Source of the DNA: an uncultured Pirellulaceae bacterium
GTDB lineage: Bacteria; Planctomycetota; Planctomycetia; Pirellulales; Pirellulaceae
Assembly (NCBI GenBank): GCA_937941455.1
Contig: CALDHM010000011.1
Location: 1-64,000 of the forward strand
Direction of reading: 5' to 3'
Length of the DNA: 64,000 bases
In this document: positions 1 to 8,395 of the stretch, piece by piece
How the letters are laid out: each line of letters starts with the position of its first letter
Numbering within the stretch: position 1 is the first letter of the stretch
Translations under genes and position numbers: made by a program
Notes under the pieces: model-generated
The model's database searches: none
Seen by the model: only the letters and a program-made list of their open reading frames with translations
Told to the model about the DNA's origin: nothing

Positions 1-1
1 A

Positions 2-290
2 GGAGTCAACGTGCTGTACATCGAGCCTGGCTCGCCATGGCAAAACGGCCTGTGCGAGAGCGTTAACGGCAAGCTTCGCGATGAATATCGTCATCAGATC
101 GAGCTTTTTGAGCGAGGAAGATGCCCCAGGCTGGTTGGACGATTTCAATAATCGACGTCCACACAGCTCGCTGGGCTACCTAACCCCATCGGAGTTCGCG
201 CGACGCTGTGCTGATTGCGTTACGTTCGCTGCGTTCACTCCACGGAATCAGCACAGCGACCCCCTAAACCGTTACCCGTTACCCAACTAA
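2..290 (+). pseudogene. IS3-family transposase remnant (C-terminal part, frameshifted)
   Basis: From base 2 one frame reads EPGSPWQNGLCES and then NGKLRDE, the typical integrase-core block of IS3-family transposases. That frame stops soon after base 160. The matching C-terminal block RRPHSSLGYLTPSEF is in another frame, from about base 115 to the stop at 288-290. The linker that normally joins the two blocks is shortened. This is therefore a decayed transposase tail, also cut by the left window edge, and not an intact gene. No terminal inverted repeat could be identified. The family assignment is secure from the two motifs; the subgroup is not determined. Confidence 0.85.
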
Positions 291-375
291 ATTTTTCATA
301 ACCACCGGTGCAGAAAACTGGGGCATTCCACGCCGTCTTGGCAAGTTCGCCGTCAAAGGTCTTAACGCTGGCGTA

Positions 376-404
376 TTAATTGGCGAGCGGAACTGCGGTA
401 CACT
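376..404 (+). promoter_or_regulatory. Weak sigma-70-like promoter candidate for the long operon
   Basis: TTAATT and TACACT are separated by 17 bases, about 180 bases before the first gene of the eight-gene run. The match to consensus is modest (3 of 6 and 4 of 6). It is the only reasonable candidate seen in the gap between the transposase remnant and the first gene. This is inference only. Confidence 0.25.
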
Positions 405-582
405 ATAGGTGTTTTTAAGTCAGCGTTCACATCGAACCTGTTCGGGATTCGAGCGTTTCCCATGCGGGCCGCCGTCGGCTGCCAGTTGATTTTTTTACGG
501 CCGACATTTTTTCAAATTGGACCCATCGATGTCGAACCAATACGAGGACGAGAGTGGGCTAACCGGATGAACGATCGTTGGC

Positions 583-3144
583 ATGCGTCGTAGACAACGC
601 CCGTTACTTGAACTATCTTTGTCAGTGATTTGCTGGGTCGGTCTGGCTTCCGCTCCACTGGCAACTCTCGCGCAGAATCTCGAGGATGCTCGTGCCGCGT
701 TTCGACGAGGAGATTATTCAAAGACCTGGTCGCTGACGCAGACGGCGATCGAGGGGCGGCAGGCGGACGAAAGTTGGTATCGGTTGGCAGCCGAAGTCGC
801 GTTGGTTCGCGGAGAATATGCGGAGGCGGCGGCTGCGGCCGGCCAGGGCATGGGCTTGCATCGCAACAGCATCCACCTGCGCCGGCTCGCGGCCACGGCG
901 GAATTGTACTGCGGAAACCAGAATCGCGCAGTCGAACTCCTTGAAGAAATCGGTTTGTTGTATGAGCTTAGCAAGTGGCGTTATCGCCGTGACGAGGATC
1001 AGGCATTACTTGCTGATTACTATCTCCAACGCGGTCGCGATGCACGAGAGGTGCTGACGACGATCCTGCGGCCGTTGGGGAATGCGAGCTATCCTGCTCG
1101 CATGGCGATCGGCAATTTGGCGTTGTCGAAATCCGATGACGCCTTGGCCGCCGAAAATTTCCGTGCGGCTGCGGAGTTAGAACCTGATGATCCCGAGCCG
1201 CTGTACGGGCTGGCGCGGGCTTATGAGTCCTCCGACCCAGAGAAGGCCAACCAATACTTAACGGCCGCTCTTGAGCGAAATCCAAACTTCGTGCCCGCGC
1301 TGCTTCGGCGGGCCGAGGGTGCCATCGACGGGGAGAATTACGAGCTAGCCGATCGACTCCTCGAAGCCGTATTGGCGATCAATCCGCAGCAGGTCGCAGC
1401 GCTGGCGTTGAAGGCGGTGATCGCCCACCTCCAGAATGATTTTTCCAGCGAAGGGGAGCTGCGGCAACGCGCCTTGAGTACATGGAATGCGAATCCCGAA
1501 TTCGATCATCTCGTGGGCAAAAAGTTGTCACAGAAATATCGATTCGCAGAAGGCGCTCGTTACCAGGAGCGGGCTTTGGTCTACGATCCAAAGTATCAGC
1601 CGGCCAAAATCCAACTGGCTCTCGATCGCTTGCGTTTGGGAGACGCTGCCGGAGGTTGGAAATTGGCTGATGAGGTGTATCAAGCGGATCCTTATCAGAT
1701 TCTGGCACACAACCTGGTGTCGCTCCGCGATCGTTTGGCCGAGTATGCGACGTTGTCCAACGATGAATTTGTGATCAGGATGGCAGGGCGTGAGGCCCGG
1801 CTCTACGGTGACCAGGTCATGGCCTTGCTGCGCGAGGCGAAACGTCAGTTGGAAACCAAATACGACGTGCGAATCAAGCCGCCGATTTTTGTGGAAATCT
1901 ATGCGACCCAGCAAGACTTTGCAGTGCGGACGTTCGGGATGCCTGGAGTTCGTGGCTATTTAGGCGTCTGTTTTGGGAACGTCGTGACAATGAACAGTCC
2001 AGCCTCCCAAGGTAATCGGGCATCGAATTGGCAAGCCGTCCTGTGGCACGAATTTTGCCATGTCATCACCTTGCAAAAGACGGCCAACAAAATGCCGCGC
2101 TGGTTGAGCGAGGGGATTTCGGTTTACGAAGAACGCCAGCGCGATCCTTCATGGGGGCAGAGCATGACGCCCCGGTTCCGGGAATTGACGTTGTCGGACG
2201 AAGTGTTGCCGATCAGCCGCTTGAGCGAGGCGTTTCTCAACCCGCGAAGTCCGGAACACTTGTTATTTGCGTATTATGAGTCGTCGCTTGCCGTGGAGTT
2301 TTTGTTGGAAAAATTCGGACAAAAGATGCTCAACCGGTTGCTTGTCGAGCTCGGCTTGGGCGTTGCGGCGGACCGGGCCTTGGCGCAGTATGCGGGGCCC
2401 CTCAAGCAGCTAGATGCCGAATTCATCGAGTTCGTGCGGCGTCGCGCAATGACTTTGGGCAGCGATGAGTATTTGCAGAAACCGGCTGCCGAGGCGATGA
2501 CCTCTGTCGAAGCATTGCGCCGATTTGCCGAACAGAATTCGCCCAATTATTTCGTACAACGGGAATTGGCGCAGCATTATTTGAAGGAAAAGCAATGGGA
2601 TGCGGCCCTCGCCATGGCCCACAAGATGCTGGAGACTGTTCCCGAGTTGCAAGGTCGCGAAACACCCTATGCGGTCGCAGCGGCGGCCTATCGAGGTCTG
2701 GGGGATACTGAGGCGGAAATGGCGGCGCTGCGCGAGTGGGTGCGGCGGGATGCCGATGCCTACGATGGGGCGTTGCGTTGGGCCGAGTTGGCGATTGGCT
2801 GCGAACGCTGGGACGAAGCGTTGGAGGCTGCTCGCGCGGCGCTGGCGGTCAATCCGCTGCTGCCTGCTGGACATCGTTTCCGAGCCGCAGTTGCGGAAAA
2901 ACTGGGGCTGGACGAGGACCTGATCGAGGCCCTAGCGGCCGAAATCGAACTGGGGCCGGGCGATCCGGCCGACGTGCATTTGCGGTTGGCGCAGGCTTGC
3001 CTGCGGACCGGCAATATCGAACGGGCCAAACGGGAGGCGCTGCGGGCCCTAGAATACGCGCCACGTTACCGAGAGGCTCAGGAGTTACTTTTGCAGATCG
3101 TGGATAATCAAGATGAGTTATCAACTGGGAGGAAATCGCCGTGA
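583..3144 (+). CDS. Secreted TPR protein with a gluzincin (peptidase MA-like) domain
   Basis: 853 residues. An N-terminal signal peptide (hydrophobic core about residues 10-28, ending near ATLAQ) is followed by TPR-like helical repeats to about residue 390. A metallopeptidase domain comes next: HEFCH at residues 489-493 and a downstream glutamate in WLSEG (Glu510) match the HExxH...E zinc site of gluzincins of the peptidase MA type. A second block of TPR repeats fills the C-terminal third. It is the first gene of a long co-directional run; its stop overlaps the GTG start of the next gene by four bases. It probably acts in the periplasm. The substrate is unknown. An alternative reading, a non-catalytic TPR scaffold, is less likely because all zinc ligands are present. 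Confidence 0.85.
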   Translation: MRRRQRPLLELSLSVICWVGLASAPLATLAQNLEDARAAFRRGDYSKTWSLTQTAIEGRQADESWYRLAAEVALVRGEYAEAAAAAGQGMGLHRNSIHLRRLAATAELYCGNQNRAVELLEEIGLLYELSKWRYRRDEDQALLADYYLQRGRDAREVLTTILRPLGNASYPARMAIGNLALSKSDDALAAENFRAAAELEPDDPEPLYGLARAYESSDPEKANQYLTAALERNPNFVPALLRRAEGAIDGENYELADRLLEAVLAINPQQVAALALKAVIAHLQNDFSSEGELRQRALSTWNANPEFDHLVGKKLSQKYRFAEGARYQERALVYDPKYQPAKIQLALDRLRLGDAAGGWKLADEVYQADPYQILAHNLVSLRDRLAEYATLSNDEFVIRMAGREARLYGDQVMALLREAKRQLETKYDVRIKPPIFVEIYATQQDFAVRTFGMPGVRGYLGVCFGNVVTMNSPASQGNRASNWQAVLWHEFCHVITLQKTANKMPRWLSEGISVYEERQRDPSWGQSMTPRFRELTLSDEVLPISRLSEAFLNPRSPEHLLFAYYESSLAVEFLLEKFGQKMLNRLLVELGLGVAADRALAQYAGPLKQLDAEFIEFVRRRAMTLGSDEYLQKPAAEAMTSVEALRRFAEQNSPNYFVQRELAQHYLKEKQWDAALAMAHKMLETVPELQGRETPYAVAAAAYRGLGDTEAEMAALREWVRRDADAYDGALRWAELAIGCERWDEALEAARAALAVNPLLPAGHRFRAAVAEKLGLDEDLIEALAAEIELGPGDPADVHLRLAQACLRTGNIERAKREALRALEYAPRYREAQELLLQIVDNQDELSTGRKSP

Positions 3145-4112
3145 CGATCCGCGTGCTGGTCGGTTGGTCTGCGTTGCTGCTGTTGGGCGTTGTCGCGCTC
3201 GCTGGAGGTGGGCGTGATTGGCTTGCGATACGTCCGAATGGGGGGGGCAGCGAGGCATTGTCGAGTGCTCTGCCAGGCAACGGACACGCAGCGATGAACG
3301 CTATGCAGGACCCTATTCAGCTGCCGCGGCGTGGGAAAACGCTTGAGGAGCAGGTCGGCGGATATGGCTTGAACGCCCAGGGCTTTCCTACCTGGCCGAT
3401 AGATCCGATACATCGCCGCGATCATTTCACGTTTGCTCGTGTCCGTTATACATCGGGCTTGCGAGACGACGAACTGGGATTTGGCGGGCGGCGGTTCCGC
3501 CGATTCTATGACTGGTCGACGGATTTTCCCGAGGCGGATAACAACTTTTCCTTTCGCCTCGCGGAACTGACGTCCTTTCAAGTGAACCCCGAACCGGTGG
3601 TGGTGACCTTCGATAGCGAGGAGATTTACAATTATCCGTTTGTCTATCTTGTTGAGGCTGGGCACATGAAGCTGACGGATGTCGAGGTCGAGGGAATGCG
3701 CAAGTATTTGTTGCGAGGCGGTTTTTTACTGATCGATGATTTCTGGGGAGAATGGGAATACGAGACGCTTTTGCTGAACTTGAAGCGAGTTTTTCCCGAT
3801 CGCAGTCCTCGCGAATTACCGATCGACCATGAAATTTTCCACATTGTCTACGACTTGAAGGAAAAAATGATCGTCCCCAGCATCCACAGTTATTTGCGGG
3901 GTGCCTGGACCGAAAGGGCAGACGCTCGCGAACCGCATGTGCAAGGAATGTTCGACGACAACGGCCGCCTCATGATGGTCATTTTGCACAACACGGACCT
4001 AGGGGATGGCTGGGAACGTGAAGGTGTGGACGAAGGTTATTTTCGCAAGTACTCCGAGGCGTACGCTTATCCCTTGGGAATCAACATCATCGTCTACGCC
4101 ATGACTCATTGA
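3141..4112 (+). CDS. DUF4159 protein
   Basis: 323 residues, GTG start overlapping the previous stop (GTGA) with GGGAGG at 3127-3132 as ribosome site. The N-terminus has a hydrophobic stretch (about residues 6-22), probably a signal anchor. From about residue 95 the protein follows the DUF4159 pattern, with RRFYDWSTDFPEADNN, then a strand-rich region ending in GGFLLIDDFWG and PIDHEIFH. DUF4159 has a flavodoxin/GATase-like fold in predictions and is often found next to MoxR/DUF58/BatA genes in planctomycetes and Bacteroidetes. The biochemical role is not known. Its place between the TPR-gluzincin and the MoxR gene supports a shared envelope function. Confidence 0.85.
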   Translation: MTIRVLVGWSALLLLGVVALAGGGRDWLAIRPNGGGSEALSSALPGNGHAAMNAMQDPIQLPRRGKTLEEQVGGYGLNAQGFPTWPIDPIHRRDHFTFARVRYTSGLRDDELGFGGRRFRRFYDWSTDFPEADNNFSFRLAELTSFQVNPEPVVVTFDSEEIYNYPFVYLVEAGHMKLTDVEVEGMRKYLLRGGFLLIDDFWGEWEYETLLLNLKRVFPDRSPRELPIDHEIFHIVYDLKEKMIVPSIHSYLRGAWTERADAREPHVQGMFDDNGRLMMVILHNTDLGDGWEREGVDEGYFRKYSEAYAYPLGINIIVYAMTH

Positions 4113-4174
4113 AGAATAGGCTCGGAAACACTATCGCTTGCATTCATGGAATAGAAAAAAAAGGAAGGCCGACA

Positions 4175-5176
4175 TTGTCCACGCTAACACCGGAACAAGA
4201 ACAAGTGACCGCGCTGCAAATTCGCGATAGTCGGCAACGCATCTTCGAGCAATTGAACAAGGTTATCGTCGGGCAAAGGAGCGTGATCGAGCAGCTGTTG
4301 ATTAGCTTGTTCGCGGGAGGGCACTGCCTGATAACCGGCGCACCTGGGCTGGCAAAAACTCTTCTTGTCCGGAGTATCGCCCAAATTTTCCATTTGAAGT
4401 TTCAGCGGATCCAATTCACTCCAGACCTGATGCCCGCGGACATTACCGGGATGGAGATTCTGGACGACACCCCCGAAGGTCGGCGGATGCATTTTGTCAA
4501 GGGGCCGATTTTCGCCAATGTCATCTTGGCCGATGAGATCAATCGTACGCCGCCAAAAACCCAGGCAGCATTGCTCGAAGCGATGCAAGAACACCAGGTG
4601 ACGGCCGGGGGGCGAAGGTATTCACTCGAGGAACCTTTTTTTGTATTGGCTACGCAAAATCCGATCGAAATGGAGGGAACCTACCCGCTGCCTGAGGCGC
4701 AGCTCGATCGCTTCATGTTCAATGTGCATATTGACTATTTGCCCGAGGACGACGAGGTGGCGGTCGTTCAACAGACGACGTCGCGGGTAGCGCAGCCGAT
4801 CGAGCCGTTGTTTACCGGGGACGACGTGATTCGTTTTCACCAGTTGGTTCGCACGGTGCCTGTCGCGGAGTCGTTGGTTCGGTATGCCGTTCGGTTGGCC
4901 GATGCGACACGTCCGCATCGCAGTAGTACGGCTGAGTTCGTCAACGAATTCGTGACGTGGGGGGCAGGCCTGCGGGCGGCACAAAATCTTGTGCTGGGTG
5001 CAAAAGCGAGAGCCCTGTTGCTGGGACGTAATCATGTGACGGTTGAGGATCTGCGCGTTCTCGTGGAGCCCACGTTCCGACATCGCGTGATCTTAAGCTA
5101 TCGGGCCGAGGCGGAAGGCTTGACCGTCACTGCCTTGCTGGCTCGTATCCTCGAACATGTCAAGGTCCCGCAATGA
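4175..5176 (+). CDS. MoxR-family AAA+ ATPase
   Basis: 333 residues from a TTG start. The start is chosen because AAGGAAGG (4161-4168) lies six bases before it; an upstream in-frame TTG at 4109 would overlap the preceding gene but has no such site. There is no in-frame ATG before the core domain. AAA+ signatures are clear: Walker A GAPGLAKT, Walker B ILADEINRTPPK, sensor-1 region ATQNPIEMEGTYPLPEAQ, followed by the C-terminal lid. MoxR proteins are chaperone-like ATPases that work with VWA-domain partners, usually coded beside them as here (DUF58 and BatA follow directly). Cytoplasmic, membrane-associated through partners. Confidence 0.95.
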   Translation: MSTLTPEQEQVTALQIRDSRQRIFEQLNKVIVGQRSVIEQLLISLFAGGHCLITGAPGLAKTLLVRSIAQIFHLKFQRIQFTPDLMPADITGMEILDDTPEGRRMHFVKGPIFANVILADEINRTPPKTQAALLEAMQEHQVTAGGRRYSLEEPFFVLATQNPIEMEGTYPLPEAQLDRFMFNVHIDYLPEDDEVAVVQQTTSRVAQPIEPLFTGDDVIRFHQLVRTVPVAESLVRYAVRLADATRPHRSSTAEFVNEFVTWGAGLRAAQNLVLGAKARALLLGRNHVTVEDLRVLVEPTFRHRVILSYRAEAEGLTVTALLARILEHVKVPQ

Positions 5177-5198
5177 TCGGCCCTGCGAGGGACCCCGT

Positions 5199-6200
5199 AT
5201 GACCAACACGATGCAGGACAAGACGAAAACGGCTGGCGAGCCAAGCGCGCCGCGGTTGTCTTTCGATCCGGCGACCTTGATGAAGCTCAAGTCGCTCGAG
5301 TTGCGGGCGAGGGCGATTGTCGAAGGAATGAGCTTAGGCTTGCATCGTAGCCCGTTTCACGGCTATTCCGTCGAGTTCTCCGATTATCGGCCGTACAGCG
5401 TTGGGGATGATCTGCGGTATTTGGATTGGCGATTACTGGCCCGCATGGATCGGCGGTATATCAAACGGTTCGAGGATGAAACAAACCTCCGCTGCTATCT
5501 CGCTCTGGACTTGAGTCGCTCGATGCTCTATGCGGGGCCGCGCCAGATCGCCAAAATCGATTATGCGAGGATCTTGTTGGCTACCCTGGCATTTTTTCTC
5601 GCGCGGCAACGGGACGCTGTGGGGCTGGTAACCTTCGATGAGCAGATTCGCGATTTGATTCCGCCGCGGTTTCGGCCTGGTCACCTCCGTCGCTTGTTGG
5701 TGGCATTGGAGCGTAACCCGGCTGGAACGGGCACGAATATCCGCGCACCGCTGGAGCGGTTGGCCTTGACCTTTCGCAAACGTGGAATGGTGGTGTTGGT
5801 TTCCGACTTTCTGTTAAGTCCCGAGGATTTGCGGCGTCCGTTGGCAACCCTCCGTGCACTCGGGCACGAGGTGGCTCTCATCCGAGTGTTAGACCGCACC
5901 GAAAAGACACTCGAACTTGAGGAACCTGCGATATTCGTCGATCTGGAATCACGGCGAGATTTATATGTCGATCCAGTGGCCGGACAGCGAGATTATCGCA
6001 AACGCTTCGCCCAACATGCTGCTGGGCTGCAGATTCTCTGTCAGGAACTGGGGATCGACTGGCATGAAGTTTTCACCGATGAACCGTTGGAACGTTCCCT
6101 GCATCGCTTCATATCGAGAAGGAGATGGATTCGCTCGATTGCTGATAACACCCATGATTTGTCGATGGCATCTGAATTCGCGGAGGCAGCCGGCCCATGA
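5199..6200 (+). CDS. DUF58 protein (VWA-like partner of MoxR)
   Basis: 333 residues. The ATG at 5199 is preferred over an ATG at 5157 because GCGAGGGA (5185-5192) precedes it by six bases; the longer form would overlap the MoxR gene by 20 bases. The DUF58 signature is present: EFSDYRPYSVGDDLRYLDW followed by ARMDRRYIKRFEDE. After it comes a VWA-like fold with LALDLSRSML, a MIDAS-type DxSxS, and VLVSDFLL. DUF58 proteins are the usual cytoplasmic partners of MoxR ATPases. The stop overlaps the next gene start as ATGA. Confidence 0.95.
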   Translation: MTNTMQDKTKTAGEPSAPRLSFDPATLMKLKSLELRARAIVEGMSLGLHRSPFHGYSVEFSDYRPYSVGDDLRYLDWRLLARMDRRYIKRFEDETNLRCYLALDLSRSMLYAGPRQIAKIDYARILLATLAFFLARQRDAVGLVTFDEQIRDLIPPRFRPGHLRRLLVALERNPAGTGTNIRAPLERLALTFRKRGMVVLVSDFLLSPEDLRRPLATLRALGHEVALIRVLDRTEKTLELEEPAIFVDLESRRDLYVDPVAGQRDYRKRFAQHAAGLQILCQELGIDWHEVFTDEPLERSLHRFISRRRWIRSIADNTHDLSMASEFAEAAGP

Positions 6201-8395
6201 GTTTTCTCGCGATTGCTTTTGGACTGGGTAGTCTGGCGGTTGGTTTGCCGATCATCTTTCATCTGATTCGCCGTTCTCCGCAGCGACGGATCGATTTCAG
6301 TTCGTTGCGATTTCTGCAACCATCACCACCCCGTTTGACCCGGCGAAATCGGATCGAAGACTGGTTGCTGCTGCTTTTGCGGGGGACGGCGATCGTGCTC
6401 GTGACTCTCGCGTTCATGAGGCCGCTCATCCGCGATGCGGCGCTCGTGACCGAAGACGACTTGGCTGGTCGGCGCGTGGTGATCTTGATTGATACGAGTG
6501 CGAGCATGAGACAGCCGGAGGCTTGGGCGAATGCTCAAGCCGCGTTCCGAGAACAACTGGCGGGACTGCGTCCGCGCGACGATTTCGCCGTTGTCGCTTT
6601 CGATTCGACGACTCGCGTGATCATTCCCTTCGATGAACCAACCGGTAGGTCGCCACCGATGGAGAAGCGGGATTTGGCCAAGGCCGCGTTGGATGAGCTT
6701 GCCCCGACTTGGTTCGAGACCGACGTGGGTAACGCATTCAGTCAAGCCGTAGAACTTTTGGAATCTCAGCGAAGTGCCGGGCCCGAGCAGGTTGATGGGT
6801 ACATCGTGTTGATTTCGGATTTGCAGAGTGGAGCAAGTTTCGAAGCACTTGCAGGTATCGAATGGCCCGCTGCTGTCCGCGTGGATGTACGTTGCGTCGT
6901 CAAAAAACAACGAATCAATGCCGTTCCCAAGATTATGGTGGAACCGGGAGGGATCGGAGCGCGGCCTCGAATTCGCATTGCCCGTTCCGATGGTGCGGGA
7001 GCAGAAACGTTTTCCTTGGTATGGCAAGAGCAGGCCTCAGAGCAAGCCGCCGAACGATTCGCGATCGATGTGCCGGCAGGATCGATGAGGACGATCGAAA
7101 AGGAGTTGCCCGCATCAGGCCAGTGTTTTCAATTAGCTCTCTCTGGCGATGAAGTCGATTTCGATAATATCGTCTACTTGGCTCGGCCGACGATTGGCAA
7201 ACAGATCGTGTTGTTTGTTGGCGATGAAGGCTTGGATGATCCGGCTGCTTTGGGATATTTCTTGAAGCGAGCGATTTCGTCCGCACATTTTCAAGTAATG
7301 CAAGTATCAAATGTAGCGAACTGGGAGGCAGGCTTTGGCTTAGAGCCTATCCCACTCCCTCTTCATTCCCAGCCCACCTCCGCCGTAGGGGAGGAGGGAG
7401 CGACTTTCTCGAATGGGCCGGTAGTAAGTCGTCCAGCTTTGGTCGTCGTCGCCAAGCCGCTTCCCGATGAACAACGACGTGTTCTAGCCGATTACGCGGC
7501 GTCGGGAGGTATCGTCTTGGTGTGCGTGAACCGCCCGGACGTCGCTGCGAGTCTCGCGTCGTTGACCGGCGCAGTGCCTGAAAGCAACAACCAAGACGCC
7601 GACACCAAAACTACTGATGTTGGCTTCCATTCGAAATATCGATTGCTGATCGATGTTGACATGACCCACCCCTGGCTGGCTCCTTTTGCGTCCCCGCAGT
7701 TCAGCAATTTCACCAAGATTCGATTCTGGCGCACTTGCCCTGTGAGGGGTAATGAGCACGACCTACGAGTTATCGCTAGATTCGACGACGAGCGACCGGC
7801 CATGTGGGAAAACCCGATTGGTACGGGACGCGTCATCGGCTTGGCCAGTTCTTGGCATCCCGATGATAGCCAACTAGGACTCAGCTCGAAATTCGTGCCG
7901 TTGATGAAACGCCTGGTGGAGTTGAATCCTGAACGCCGACCGGTCGTCAACGACCTCGTTGTCGGGGAGTCTTGGCCAATTCCCACGAAATTCGCTGGAA
8001 AAAAAATCGTGATCACGCGACCAGATGGCACCCTGGAAGAATGTTCCGCGGAAGTCACGGAGTATCGCAAGACTGAGTTGCCCGGCATCTATCGAGTTCA
8101 AGCGGGTGATGACAGCGAGCGATTCGCGGTAAACCCAGCCGCTAGTGAATCAAAACTAGAACCAGTTCCCCTCGATCAACTAAAATCATGGGGTGTTCCG
8201 ATGGAAGCAGGCTCGAGCATCGCGCAGGAGATCCGCACCCAGCAATTTTTGAACGATCAAGCGGTCGAATCTCGGCAAAGGATTTGGAAATGGTTGATTG
8301 TTGCCGCATTGATCGTATTGACGATCGAGTCTTGGCTTGCGGCGTGGCAGCAGCGCCGGCGCCGTCTTGAGTCCACATCCGGAGCCCACTCATGA
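6197..8395 (+). CDS. BatA/VWA-domain membrane protein
   Basis: 732 residues. The N-terminus has two membrane segments (about residues 2-22 and 54-74) with a positive loop between, the usual BatA N-terminal domain. A VWA domain follows with a MIDAS motif DTSAS at residues 99-103 and VLISDLQSG later, so metal-dependent ligand binding is likely. The central and C-terminal parts are strand-rich with a GATase-like segment (ALVVVAKPLPDEQRR and ASGGIVLVCV). A last membrane helix lies at about residues 698-716, ending in Arg/Gln-rich cytoplasmic residues. ATGA overlaps join it to both neighbours, which indicates translational coupling. Role inferred: periplasm-exposed partner of the MoxR ATPase. Confidence 0.9.
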   Translation: MSFLAIAFGLGSLAVGLPIIFHLIRRSPQRRIDFSSLRFLQPSPPRLTRRNRIEDWLLLLLRGTAIVLVTLAFMRPLIRDAALVTEDDLAGRRVVILIDTSASMRQPEAWANAQAAFREQLAGLRPRDDFAVVAFDSTTRVIIPFDEPTGRSPPMEKRDLAKAALDELAPTWFETDVGNAFSQAVELLESQRSAGPEQVDGYIVLISDLQSGASFEALAGIEWPAAVRVDVRCVVKKQRINAVPKIMVEPGGIGARPRIRIARSDGAGAETFSLVWQEQASEQAAERFAIDVPAGSMRTIEKELPASGQCFQLALSGDEVDFDNIVYLARPTIGKQIVLFVGDEGLDDPAALGYFLKRAISSAHFQVMQVSNVANWEAGFGLEPIPLPLHSQPTSAVGEEGATFSNGPVVSRPALVVVAKPLPDEQRRVLADYAASGGIVLVCVNRPDVAASLASLTGAVPESNNQDADTKTTDVGFHSKYRLLIDVDMTHPWLAPFASPQFSNFTKIRFWRTCPVRGNEHDLRVIARFDDERPAMWENPIGTGRVIGLASSWHPDDSQLGLSSKFVPLMKRLVELNPERRPVVNDLVVGESWPIPTKFAGKKIVITRPDGTLEECSAEVTEYRKTELPGIYRVQAGDDSERFAVNPAASESKLEPVPLDQLKSWGVPMEAGSSIAQEIRTQQFLNDQAVESRQRIWKWLIVAALIVLTIESWLAAWQQRRRRLESTSGAHS

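Noticed and set aside
4109-4174. Longer N-terminus of the MoxR gene from TTG 4109
   Set aside because: Lacks a ribosome site, overlaps the DUF4159 stop, and the extra residues do not resemble the family; the TTG at 4175 has AAGGAAGG.
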